This document shows positions 33,409-41,519 of a stretch of 56,399 nt of DNA, piece after piece; position 1 is the stretch's first letter; every line of letters begins with the position of its first letter. The notes beneath the pieces were generated by a model. That model saw nothing but the letters and a program-made list of their open reading frames with translations. It searched no databases and was not told the DNA's origin. Source of the DNA: Methanobacteriota archaeon (GTDB lineage: Archaea > Thermoplasmatota > Poseidoniia > Poseidoniales > Thalassarchaeaceae); assembly GCA_004195715.1 (NCBI GenBank), contig PSPX01000004.1, forward strand, positions 1-56,399, written 5' to 3'. The position numbers were made by a program, and so were the translations under genes.

Positions 33409-34632
33409 CTATTCACCCTCAGAAGTTGTGGCTATCCATGCCTCGAAGGAGCAAAGTCGCAATGTGGAGCTGTAGTCACGCTTGATTCTTAACACGGGAT
33501 CAGGCATGCCCTCTAGACGATTTGGGAGTGCGGAGCGGATAGCGGCGTTAGCAGTGTCAATCTCTGATTCTGCTACTATCACTCTGCCTCTGATTAAGCT
33601 CGGGGATCGAGTGTCCAACAGTGGAACAAGAGATGGGAGGAGTTCGATGGTTCGATGTGGTAAGTTGACCAGTAGTAAGTCCCAGTTACCAGAAATTTGT
33701 GGATCCGATGGCAGGGAAGTGGCATCGGCCACCCCAACGAGTCTGTCAGGGTGAATTTGGGAGAGGGGAATGGGGTCACTAGGGTAGTCCCTGCCGTCCC
33801 AGCGACGCAGGTTGTCGAACAACATCTCGACGGCGTCGGGGTTGAGATCTGATGCGAGTGCTTCGCCCACCAAATCTGGCTCGCCGAGAAGTGTGGCGAG
33901 TGCCGGACCGACGCCGCAAAACGGGTCGCATACCCGCAATGGGCGACCGAGCAAGGAGTGAAGTTTCTTGGCGAGAACCAAGGTCTCGAGTCTTTCCGAC
34001 TGTAGTTTGGTGGAGAAGTATGCCCGGGTGGGGTCGCATAGAATGCTTCTTCCAGACTCTCTAACCATTACTCTGGTGCTAGTAATGTCATCAGGGATGT
34101 TCTCCGAGAAGATTACGTCGTCGCGACGCGCACCTATGATGGACAGGTCCCGGATTCTGAGTTCACCCAGCACCCCTCGATCAGACAGGACTAACCTGAT
34201 GTGGGGATGTGATTGAAGCTTGGCGGTGGCAATCTGCTGGGAGTAATCAGCGACCTCATCATCCAATCTCACGATCATCATGTCGCCGAAGAACTCGTGC
34301 GAAGATGGCCATGCCTCGCCGTGTCGCTCGACTGTCTCCTCACCAATCAACACCCTCAGATACTCCCACCAGTCACTGTCAGCTCTCTCATCGGGCTTGC
34401 CCTCGTGCTCCACAACCTCGAATTTTGCTAGACCTTCTGGCAGAGATAGAGGGGCGCCAAAATCTAGTGGTATAAGCCTAGAATCACCGTCCTCGGCCGG
34501 GAACACATGCATGGCGGGAGCGAGCAGGTCGTGCTCGCGAATCAGGCCTAAGGCCTGCTCCACCTGGCGATTAGGCACTGAGATATGGCGCATCACGTTC
34601 ATGATGTGCAGCGGGGCAGCCCGCTTCACCAT
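33409..34632 (-). CDS. Trm5-like tRNA (guanine-N1)-methyltransferase
   Basis: Trm5 methylates G37 next to the anticodon, which prevents frameshifting. The 407-residue protein has the layout of the family. DPTRAYFSTKLQSERLETLV corresponds to the conserved region before the Rossmann fold. VCDPFCGVGPALATL is the SAM-binding motif I, ASDLNPDAVEMLFDNL motif II, and LLVNLPHRTIELLPSL the catalytic N-L-P region. The chosen ATG at 34632 shares bases with the dph5 ATG at 34631 on the other strand; Met codons at 34602 and 34593 (MRHISVPNRQ) are realistic later starts. The substrate is inferred from the motif order. Confidence 0.8.
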   Translation of the reverse strand: MVKRAAPLHIMNVMRHISVPNRQVEQALGLIREHDLLAPAMHVFPAEDGDSRLIPLDFGAPLSLPEGLAKFEVVEHEGKPDERADSDWWEYLRVLIGEETVERHGEAWPSSHEFFGDMMIVRLDDEVADYSQQIATAKLQSHPHIRLVLSDRGVLGELRIRDLSIIGARRDDVIFSENIPDDITSTRVMVRESGRSILCDPTRAYFSTKLQSERLETLVLAKKLHSLLGRPLRVCDPFCGVGPALATLLGEPDLVGEALASDLNPDAVEMLFDNLRRWDGRDYPSDPIPLSQIHPDRLVGVADATSLPSDPQISGNWDLLLVNLPHRTIELLPSLVPLLDTRSPSLIRGRVIVAESEIDTANAAIRSALPNRLEGMPDPVLRIKRDYSSTLRLCSFEAWIATTSEGE

Positions 34633-35446
34633 GACGGATGGAGTGGGAGGGCCCGGACTTTGGCTGATTGGCATCGGACCGGGGGACCTCGACCACATGA
34701 CCGAGCGGGCTAGGAGTGTTGCTAGAGAGTGCTCCAAGAGATTCCTAGAGGGTTACACTGCGGTCCTACCACCTAGTGAGGAGGAGCGTTTGGAATCGGT
34801 TGTAGGTAGTTGGGAGAAACTGATGCGTAATGGGGTCGAGAAGCCCAACAAACTGCTCAAGTTAGCTAGCAAGCGGCCAGTGGCCCTTCTGATTGTCGGC
34901 GACCCCATGCAGGCGACCACACACATAGATCTGGAGGAGCGATGTGCTGAGGAGGGGATTAATTTCCACGTGATACCCGGTCTGACCGCCACTGCCCTTG
35001 CAGTCTCGCTTTCTGGATTGCAGTCATACCGATTCGGCCGGCAGGTCACCATCCCATTCTCGGCCGGTGACTACCTGCCGACATCCCCACTGGAAATGAT
35101 ATGCAAAAACAAGGAGTCTGGGCTTCATACTCTGGTATTGCTCGACCTCGATCCAACAGGAATGGGTTTGGAAACACCGCGCCCAATGGTGCCCGGCGAG
35201 GCTGTGGCCTTGCTCGAGAGGATGGGTGAGCGAACTGAGAGTATCTCGTCGTCGCTCGACCAACCCATCAGAAATTGGGTTGGGATGTTGTTGAGCGACC
35301 TTGGCACCGAGGAAGAACAGGTTGTATCGGGCACTCTTGGGGAACTTTCGGAAATAGGCATAGGATATGTGCACGCGTTCATACTCCCAGCCGAGTTCAG
35401 CGGTATGGAGGAATCTGCCTTCGAGCGCCGCAGGCTCCCCAATTAG
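34631..35446 (+). CDS. dph5: Diphthine synthase (diphthamide biosynthesis methyltransferase)
   Basis: Dph5 methylates the modified His of elongation factor 2 on the way to diphthamide. The 271-residue protein shows the tetrapyrrole-methylase-like fold of the family. LWLIGIGPGDLDHMTERA lies at the N terminus, VALLIVGDPMQATTHIDL is the diagnostic GDP-x-x-ATTH motif, and VIPGLTATALAVSLSGLQSY and the core GRQVTIPF follow. The ATG at 34631 gives ten residues before the usual start of the family. It is head to head with the Trm5-like gene, with no intergenic space. Confidence 0.93.
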   Translation: MTDGVGGPGLWLIGIGPGDLDHMTERARSVARECSKRFLEGYTAVLPPSEEERLESVVGSWEKLMRNGVEKPNKLLKLASKRPVALLIVGDPMQATTHIDLEERCAEEGINFHVIPGLTATALAVSLSGLQSYRFGRQVTIPFSAGDYLPTSPLEMICKNKESGLHTLVLLDLDPTGMGLETPRPMVPGEAVALLERMGERTESISSSLDQPIRNWVGMLLSDLGTEEEQVVSGTLGELSEIGIGYVHAFILPAEFSGMEESAFERRRLPN

Positions 35447-35490
35447 ACGACGGACTCAAACAGGGGCTTTGCTTGGAGGGGGCGAGAGAG

Positions 35491-37191
35491 ATGGCGAAAC
35501 CCCCTGCAGAAGTCAGTTTCCCTGGCGACAAAAATCGTCGCAAGAAGATTCGTATGCGAGGGATAAAACAGGCCTCGAAGGAGATTCAGCACCGGCTTGA
35601 CAGGAACCTCGAGGAACTCATGGACGACCCTGAGATCTTCGTGCCGGAAATAAGGGGGGAACTGGACGGGTCGTTTTTCTCGAAAGACAAGATGGCGAAG
35701 ACGCTCAAAGAACTCTCTCAAGTGGCCTCGAAACGTAACGACCCCAGATGGCTGCGCAAGCGGATGACGAAGAAAGGGGGTGACCCCGTATGCTGTGCGT
35801 TGGCTGGTAGTCTGCTTGCCGCAACGGAAGAAGATCGGTCCACTGTCGCGGTGTTCAAGAATCCCCTGTTCGGGGTCGCCAGTTACATCCGCAGAGGCAA
35901 TGGCAAACAGAGCCATCTCGCAGGAATTCAGAATCACACTCATCCAAAGTTACGTCTGCTAGTCTGGGACGAACACGCCAAGTCAGGACAGTGGTTCTTC
36001 TCATGGGACGGTGGTTTCGTATTCACTGGGAATACCCCCTCTCCTCCGGCTGAATGGGTGGATTGGAGCCTTGATAACGCTTCGATCGAGTTGAGTGGCG
36101 ACCAGGTCAAATGGAGTAGGGGACTCGATGAGCATACAGTTGCTGATGGTGAGTTAACCGAGGCCGGTTGGCTGCGTATGGAGTTCGGTGATGGGGCTGT
36201 AGTAGGCCTTTCTCAGGCTGCTCTGGCAAAGTCCGAGGAGCAGTTCGCCCAAAGCGTGGCGATGGGGATGATGCCGCCCCGCCTTAGGGACGTGTCCAGC
36301 GTTGAGTGGATGTGGAGGCCAGAGGGATGGCCAGAGGACAGAGATTTGCCTGAGGAGGGGGTCGAGCGGCTCGAGGAGGTTCTCGAGGCTTGGCTTGGGC
36401 TGGCACTCGATGATTCCCTTCTAGCGAGATCCTGCAGAACTAGTATACTGAACTCCATCGGCGATGGTTATGTGGTCGGGACCCACTGGTTTTCAGAGGA
36501 AGCAAGGGGGGATTTCCTAGAGCACATGTCGGGGGCTGCAGAGGAGAGAGCTGCGTTGGCCTGCATCCTAGACTCACTGGAGACGGGGATTCACGTCAGG
36601 ACCGATGGATTGGTCCTTGAAATCGAGGATGATGTGATCCGCTTCGAGGACTACGCCTGCCACCCCAATCTTGTCGCACTCTGGCCGGAGCACGGTCTCA
36701 CCATACTCGAAGAAATCTATGAGATGACGGGAGAAGATGCTGGGGCTGTTCTAAGCAAGCAAGAGAAGCGTAAGCAGGGCTTTGGGGCATTCCTCCGCGA
36801 ACTCGGTGAGAGCAGGTCCACGGCCATGCGACTGGAGAGACTGCCATGGGAAGCCGGCTCTCTACCTAGTCCACTGGACTTCGTTGACGATCTGATTAGG
36901 CAGGCGGTCGACAGGGGGGTTGCTTCCACTGTCTCCAAGGCACGGAAAGGGAAGGGGTTGGAGATGGCGATGGGTTGGGCTTGGCTCAATGTGCACGATA
37001 GAACCGAGTCGGACGCCTGGCGCTTCGACGAAGCCAGCCGGGACAAAGGGGGCGATTGGGTCCCGGCTCTACAAGCATTGTGGGATGCTGCTGAGGACCT
37101 GTTACTCAACGACAACAAGGATGCGGTACAAGACTACGAAGCGGCGATGAAGTGGCTTTCTGAGACTAGCGGTTCGGGCGTGCTGCCCTAA
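35491..37191 (+). CDS. Protein of unknown function, 566 residues
   Basis: I do not recognise this family. The product is soluble, with no signal or membrane segment, and rich in Trp and acidic residues. The first ~90 residues are basic and helical (GDKNRRKKIRMRGIKQASKE). A central part (~150-270) has a beta-rich pattern (LRLLVWDEHAKSGQWFFSWD, FVFTGNTPSPPAEWVDW), and the remainder is helical. The ATG at 35491 has GGAGGGGG about ten bases upstream and starts 44 bases after dph5 in the same direction. Its stop codon abuts the stop of the convergent LysE gene. Long, conserved-looking and well bounded, it is very probably a real gene. Confidence 0.75.
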   Translation: MAKPPAEVSFPGDKNRRKKIRMRGIKQASKEIQHRLDRNLEELMDDPEIFVPEIRGELDGSFFSKDKMAKTLKELSQVASKRNDPRWLRKRMTKKGGDPVCCALAGSLLAATEEDRSTVAVFKNPLFGVASYIRRGNGKQSHLAGIQNHTHPKLRLLVWDEHAKSGQWFFSWDGGFVFTGNTPSPPAEWVDWSLDNASIELSGDQVKWSRGLDEHTVADGELTEAGWLRMEFGDGAVVGLSQAALAKSEEQFAQSVAMGMMPPRLRDVSSVEWMWRPEGWPEDRDLPEEGVERLEEVLEAWLGLALDDSLLARSCRTSILNSIGDGYVVGTHWFSEEARGDFLEHMSGAAEERAALACILDSLETGIHVRTDGLVLEIEDDVIRFEDYACHPNLVALWPEHGLTILEEIYEMTGEDAGAVLSKQEKRKQGFGAFLRELGESRSTAMRLERLPWEAGSLPSPLDFVDDLIRQAVDRGVASTVSKARKGKGLEMAMGWAWLNVHDRTESDAWRFDEASRDKGGDWVPALQALWDAAEDLLLNDNKDAVQDYEAAMKWLSETSGSGVLP

Positions 37192-37791
37192 TCAGTGCGA
37201 GAGAGTTATCCAAATTGCAACAGCGAACAGCGATACTCCCATCACCCGATTGAGGTTTTTCGCAGATTCGGGACTACTGAAGGCGCTCTTCAGAAGAGTG
37301 CCGAAGGCGGCCCAAGATATCACTGCGGGCAAGCCAAAGATAAGGTTCAGGAAAACAAGCAGGGCCTTGGCCTCAAGCCCGGTTCCAAACAGGGACCCGA
37401 AGGCTGTCATTAGCACGAGGAAGTGAATCCAAGCCTTCCCATTAACAACTTGCAGGACAATACCTGTAATGGTACCAAGGCGTTCGCTCTCCTGAACTTC
37501 TTCCGATATTGGAGAGGCCGTGGCTACCTTGAATGCGAGATAAGCAATGTAGGCCGCACCAAGATATCTTAGCAAGTTGAAGAATGACTTGTTCTCCTCG
37601 ATAAACACTGTAGCGCCACCGACAAACAAACCAAGTGTCGACCAGCCGATTGCCATACCTGCAATCAGAGGGAGGGTTGCTCGTAGACCATGTTGGGATC
37701 CATGAGCAGCGCATAGTACATTATTCGGACCCGGAGAAAAACACATCGGGATGATGAAAACAAGAGTGGCAATCAGTAAATCAGTGTCCAT
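37192..37791 (-). CDS. LysE/RhtB family amino-acid exporter
   Basis: This 199-residue integral membrane protein has about six hydrophobic segments and the family signature near the N terminus (FIIPMCFSPGPNNVLCAAHG). LysE/RhtB proteins export amino acids such as lysine, homoserine or threonine. It starts nine bases before the end of the cystathionine synthase gene on the same strand and is probably co-transcribed with it, which suggests a role in the same sulfur/threonine amino-acid branch. A second member, at 49374, is unrelated in context. Confidence 0.9.
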   Translation of the reverse strand: MDTDLLIATLVFIIPMCFSPGPNNVLCAAHGSQHGLRATLPLIAGMAIGWSTLGLFVGGATVFIEENKSFFNLLRYLGAAYIAYLAFKVATASPISEEVQESERLGTITGIVLQVVNGKAWIHFLVLMTAFGSLFGTGLEAKALLVFLNLIFGLPAVISWAAFGTLLKSAFSSPESAKNLNRVMGVSLFAVAIWITLSH

Positions 37792-37800
37792 GCGGACACC

Positions 37801-39003
37801 TCAAGCTCTGGTTTCTAGGAAGGCGTTTGCAGTAGTCAGTGCTTGATGCATATCAGCCCACAGGTCCTCGACGTCCTCTATCCCGACGCTCATTCGTACG
37901 AAGCCGGGAATGACGCCTGCCTCGGCCCTCACCTCCTCGGGAACGAACATGTGGCTGGAATTGAACGGGCACTCTACAAGGCTCTCTATGCCTCCGAGGC
38001 TGGTGGCCTCGAAAATCAGCTCCAGTGCTCTCATGTAACGCAGTGCAGCCTCATCGCCTCCCTTGATGACGTAAGACAGCATGCCACTTCCTCTAGGCAT
38101 AATTCTCTGGGCGACTTCGTGGTCGGTGTAACTCAGGAGGGAAGTGTGGTTGACGCTCTCTATCATCGGGTGTGCCTCCAATCTGCTCGCTAGTTCAGCA
38201 GAGTTGGCAGCGTGGATTGGCATGCGAGCGTGGAGTGTCCTCATCCCCCTTTCAAGCAGGTAACACATATGTGGGTCGGCGGCGCCACCCAGATGCACCT
38301 TCTTGGGGAATATCTCGGCCACTAGTTCCTTACTTCCGACTACGATTCCGGCTATCAAATCCGAGTGTCCTCCGAGGTACTTGGTCCCTGAGTGAATGAC
38401 TAGGTCGAAGCCCATTGATATGGGATTGCATGACCAAGGGGTTGCGAAGGTGTTGTCAACAATGGCGATGAGACCGTGTTTCTTAGCAACCGCAGCCATT
38501 GCCTCCAGGTCGCACACCTTGAGAACGGGGTTAGTCAGAGTCTCTACGTACAGAATCTTGGTGTTCTCCTGGATAGCGGCCTCATAGGACGAAGGGTCCC
38601 TGATATCAGCCATCGATACCTCGATGCCGAATCTCGGTAGATCCTCGGTCATGAATCCGTATGTCCCGCCATAGCAGTCGGGGCTCGCCACTATGTGGTC
38701 ACCCTTCGAGAGTAATGCGAGCAGTGTCGTTGTGATTGCCGACATCCCACTCGCGAATGTTTCCCCATCCTCTGCACCCTCAAGGGCGGCAACCTTCTGT
38801 GCCACCCCCTCGGAGTTGATGCTTGAGAGGCGGCTGTACAGTGCTGTGTGCTGGGCCCCATCGGCCCAGCCCTGATAGCGCTCATCGGTCAGGCGGTAGG
38901 TCGAGGTCAGGAAGATAGGGGTGGAGGCGGCTCCCTCGATATTCTGGGTGCCTGACCATATCGCCCGTGTCGCGAATCTCTTGTCGGAGTACTTGTCGCT
39001 CAT
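37801..39003 (-). CDS. Cystathionine gamma-synthase / lyase type PLP enzyme
   Basis: This 400-residue member of the Cys/Met metabolism PLP family has the catalytic Lys in HSGTKYLGGHSD and the cofactor-contact residues YSRLSSIN. DNTFATPWSCNPISMG contains the PLP Asp. Sequence does not cleanly separate gamma-synthase, gamma-lyase and methionine gamma-lyase functions. The neighbouring threonine synthase and Lrp regulator point to homoserine-derived methionine synthesis. The ATG at 39003 has GGAG just upstream and a TATA-like TTATAAATATA at about 39044-39057 on the minus strand. The LysE gene follows. Confidence 0.88.
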   Translation of the reverse strand: MSDKYSDKRFATRAIWSGTQNIEGAASTPIFLTSTYRLTDERYQGWADGAQHTALYSRLSSINSEGVAQKVAALEGAEDGETFASGMSAITTTLLALLSKGDHIVASPDCYGGTYGFMTEDLPRFGIEVSMADIRDPSSYEAAIQENTKILYVETLTNPVLKVCDLEAMAAVAKKHGLIAIVDNTFATPWSCNPISMGFDLVIHSGTKYLGGHSDLIAGIVVGSKELVAEIFPKKVHLGGAADPHMCYLLERGMRTLHARMPIHAANSAELASRLEAHPMIESVNHTSLLSYTDHEVAQRIMPRGSGMLSYVIKGGDEAALRYMRALELIFEATSLGGIESLVECPFNSSHMFVPEEVRAEAGVIPGFVRMSVGIEDVEDLWADMHQALTTANAFLETRA

Positions 39004-39043
39004 GGAACTCCGAGAAGTGATTGTTTCATCAACTATACGCCGG

Positions 39044-39120
39044 TTATATTTATAATATGTCGAATAAAAAACATAAATACACAGATTATCCGACTAAATG
39101 TCGGAATATTTTATTTCTTA
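39044..39120. promoter_or_regulatory. Divergent promoter with 17-bp palindrome, likely Lrp operator
   Basis: Between the cystathionine enzyme gene (minus) and the lrp gene (plus) lies an AT-rich region with a TATA-like element for each. TTATAAATATA serves the minus gene; ATATTTTATTT (39106-39116) serves lrp and is about 27 bases before its ATG, so lrp appears leaderless. Between them TCCGACTAAATGTCGGA (39089-39105) is an inverted repeat with 6-base arms. Its right arm ATGTCGGAATA recurs as ATGTCGAATA 41 bases upstream, about four helical turns. Binding by the adjacent Lrp-type regulator to control both genes is inferred. Confidence 0.6.
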
Positions 39121-39138
39121 CCGTCACTTCCCAAACTC

Positions 39139-39609
39139 ATGCCTACCTCTGAATTGGACATCAAGGATGCAAACATAATTCGAATGTTGAAAGAAGACTC
39201 GAGAGCCAGTACACAGGCTATAGCCGATGCTTTAGCAATGCCTAGGGTCACCGTTCATGATAGGATAAGGAGGTTACAAGAGAGGGGGATTGTGCGGCGC
39301 TTCACGGTGGAACTTGGAAAGGAGGAACTTGGATGGAGTCTGCACGCCTTCATCCTCGCCAACTGGGCCGGAGAGAGGGGGGAGACCGACAGGCGGGATG
39401 TGGCTCAGGAGATCTGTAGCATGCCATTCGTCGTCGGATGCCACATAGTCACCGGACAGTGGGACTTCATCATCGAAGTTCTAGCAAAGAACATGGAGGA
39501 TCTCGGTGACTCAATTCTCGATGGGCTCTCAGCAATACAGGGAGTGGGTCACACTCAAACTCTGGTCTCGTTCTACAACTTTGATGGAGAGGCAAAAGCC
39601 CTTAGTTAA
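39139..39609 (+). CDS. Lrp/AsnC family transcriptional regulator
   Basis: Lrp-type regulators are DNA-binding proteins that sense amino acids. The 156-residue protein has an N-terminal helix-turn-helix ([20 protein letters not shown], residues ~27-46) after the typical opening [21 protein letters not shown] ligand-binding domain follows ([20 protein letters not shown] ... [11 protein letters not shown]). It is divergent from the cystathionine enzyme gene and convergent with threonine synthase, whose stop it overlaps by four bases. Its position suggests it controls the methionine/threonine branch. Confidence 0.93.
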   Translation: MPTSELDIKDANIIRMLKEDSRASTQAIADALAMPRVTVHDRIRRLQERGIVRRFTVELGKEELGWSLHAFILANWAGERGETDRRDVAQEICSMPFVVGCHIVTGQWDFIIEVLAKNMEDLGDSILDGLSAIQGVGHTQTLVSFYNFDGEAKALS

Positions 39610-40667
39610 TCCAGCCCGATAGCTGCCAGCACTGAATCCAAATTGGCGTCAACCACTGTCGATTCGGCGAGAGAGTTCTTGACCGCTACCTCGGGGTCCT
39701 TCAAACCGTGGCCGGTCACGGTGACAACTACTGTGCTGCCTTTAGGAATGTTACCGGCAGCGTGGCACTTCAGTAAACCTGCGATGCCGGCAGCTGAGGC
39801 AGGCTCCACAAATATCCCAGCAGTGCGAGCCAGTATCCTTTGAGCATCCAGTATCTCATCGTCACTCACCATGTCGATTGCTCCTGATGACTCGGTGGCT
39901 GCTTTGATCGCGTGTTCCCAACTTGCTGGGTTGCCAATGCGTATCGCGGTGGCGATAGTCTCGGGGTTCTCTACAGGGGCTCCGCGCACAATCGGAGCGG
40001 CCCCCTCTGCCTGCCACCCCATCATCTGAGGCAGTCCCTTGCTTCTCCCCGCTTCGCGGTACTCTTTGTAGCCCAACCAATAGGCGGTGATGTTGCCGGC
40101 ATTGCCCACTGGGAGAAAGTGCATGTCGGGGGCATCTCCAAGAGCGTCACAGACCTCAAACGCCGCTGTCTTCTGACCCTGTATGCGGAATGGGTTGATG
40201 CTATTCACCACTTCAATCTCATCCCTCTCACCCAACCTCCTGACGATTTCGAGGGCATCGTCGAAGTTGCCCCGGACCTCGAGGGTACGGGCTCCATGGA
40301 TTAGCGCCTGAGCCATCTTTCCATAGGCAATCTTGCCCTCTGGTATCAGGACTAAGCAAGTCATTCCGGCAACAGCAGCATAGGCCGCAGCGGAGGCACT
40401 GGTATTGCCTGTGCTGGCACACACCACAATGCTGGCCCCGCGCTCAGCTGCCTTGGTGACGGCCAGTGTCATTCCCCTGTCCTTGAACGAAGCCGTCGGG
40501 TTGAGTCCCTCGTACTTGACAAAGAGGCGGAAGTCTCCTCCGATATCACTGACGATGCCTGGGGCCTCGATGAGAGGAGTGCCGCCTTCGTTCAACGTGA
40601 TCGAGCGGGTTCCCTCAGACACCGGTAGGAATTCGCGATAGCGTCGAATCACGCCGTGGCCCGTCAT
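39606..40667 (-). CDS. thrC: Threonine synthase
   Basis: Threonine synthase converts O-phosphohomoserine to threonine with PLP. The 353-residue protein has the PLP Lys in [15 protein letters not shown] and the loop [36 protein letters not shown] and [18 protein letters not shown] are short-form ThrC signatures. O-phosphohomoserine is also a possible substrate of cystathionine synthases, so this gene and the one at 37801 would compete at a branch point with the Lrp gene between them. The YczE-like gene upstream is in the same direction, 18 bases away. Confidence 0.95.
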   Translation of the reverse strand: MTGHGVIRRYREFLPVSEGTRSITLNEGGTPLIEAPGIVSDIGGDFRLFVKYEGLNPTASFKDRGMTLAVTKAAERGASIVVCASTGNTSASAAAYAAVAGMTCLVLIPEGKIAYGKMAQALIHGARTLEVRGNFDDALEIVRRLGERDEIEVVNSINPFRIQGQKTAAFEVCDALGDAPDMHFLPVGNAGNITAYWLGYKEYREAGRSKGLPQMMGWQAEGAAPIVRGAPVENPETIATAIRIGNPASWEHAIKAATESSGAIDMVSDDEILDAQRILARTAGIFVEPASAAGIAGLLKCHAAGNIPKGSTVVVTVTGHGLKDPEVAVKNSLAESTVVDANLDSVLAAIGLD

Positions 40668-40685
40668 GGTCAGACCAGATGGGTT

Positions 40686-41297
40686 TCAGCCATGAACCTC
40701 ACCCGTGCTACCAAAGCGCCCTGCTAGGTTGAGGCAAATAGCAACTACAGGTCCTATCAGGATAGCGAAAAGGATAGTGCCCTCCCTAAACGTCCCTCCC
40801 AGCAACACCCCGAATACTAGAACAGAAACTTCGATGCCGCCTCGGACCCTTGCTAAAGGAAACCCGGAGGCCTTCTGCAACCCGGTCATCCATCCGTCCC
40901 GCGGGCCCGGTCCCAAATTGGCTGTGAGGTAGATGCCGCTGCCGATTCCAATCAAGAGTACGCCAACTAGGACCTGTGCCACAGCCAATGCCTGTGAATC
41001 AGGGGCTGGTAAAAGTGGTACCATCACCTCAATCGCCAGAGAGATGAAGACCGCATTGAGGATTGTACCGACGCCGGGCTTCTCCTTCAAGGGGATCCAA
41101 AGGAGAAGTACGAGGATGCTGACAAGGAAAGTGGCTTGACCTACAGACCAATCGATGTTCAGTGCTATTCCCTCTGCCAATACAGTCCAGGGTGTGTTGC
41201 CGATTCCCGCTGCAATCAGTATGGCGTCGCCGGTGCCGAATATCCAGAGTCCGGCTATCAGAATCAACAGGGTCCTAGCGGGTGGCCTAGTGGTCAT
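40686..41297 (-). CDS. YczE/YitT-like integral membrane protein
   Basis: This 203-residue protein has about five hydrophobic segments. LLILIAGLWIFGTGDAILIA and GNTPWTVLAEGI match the pattern of the Bacillus YczE/YyaS family, as do YLTANLGPGPRDGWMTGL and the LARVRGGIEV stretch. The family's function is unknown; some members sit next to transport or antibiotic genes. The ATG at 41297 (MTTRPPAR) is chosen over 41366 because the latter adds a soluble extension without family resemblance. It precedes thrC by 18 bases. The 222 bases upstream (41298-41519) hold no recognised gene; a weak stem (GCCCAT/ATGGGC, 41361-41380) is the only structure seen. Confidence 0.78.
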   Translation of the reverse strand: MTTRPPARTLLILIAGLWIFGTGDAILIAAGIGNTPWTVLAEGIALNIDWSVGQATFLVSILVLLLWIPLKEKPGVGTILNAVFISLAIEVMVPLLPAPDSQALAVAQVLVGVLLIGIGSGIYLTANLGPGPRDGWMTGLQKASGFPLARVRGGIEVSVLVFGVLLGGTFREGTILFAILIGPVVAICLNLAGRFGSTGEVHG

Positions 41298-41519
41298 GGG
41301 GTCAGTCGCGCTCCACCAGGTAGTAGGGACCTGTTTGGCAGGACGCAGTAATGAAAGCACGCCCATAGGCCACGATGGGCTTTCAGTCTTGAACCCAATC
41401 GGAGAATCCGGGTGTTCTGGATGCCTTTTCCTAGTACTATCCGCGGATTCCCATACGAGTGATTGGAGATTATTAGCTCAATGAGTTGGTTCTTGGTGTC
41501 GGCACTTTTTCGATCACAT

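Noticed and set aside
41361-41380. Short stem-loop GCCCAT ... ATGGGC as a terminator
   Set aside because: The stem is only six pairs, there is no T-run, and no plus-strand gene ends nearby.
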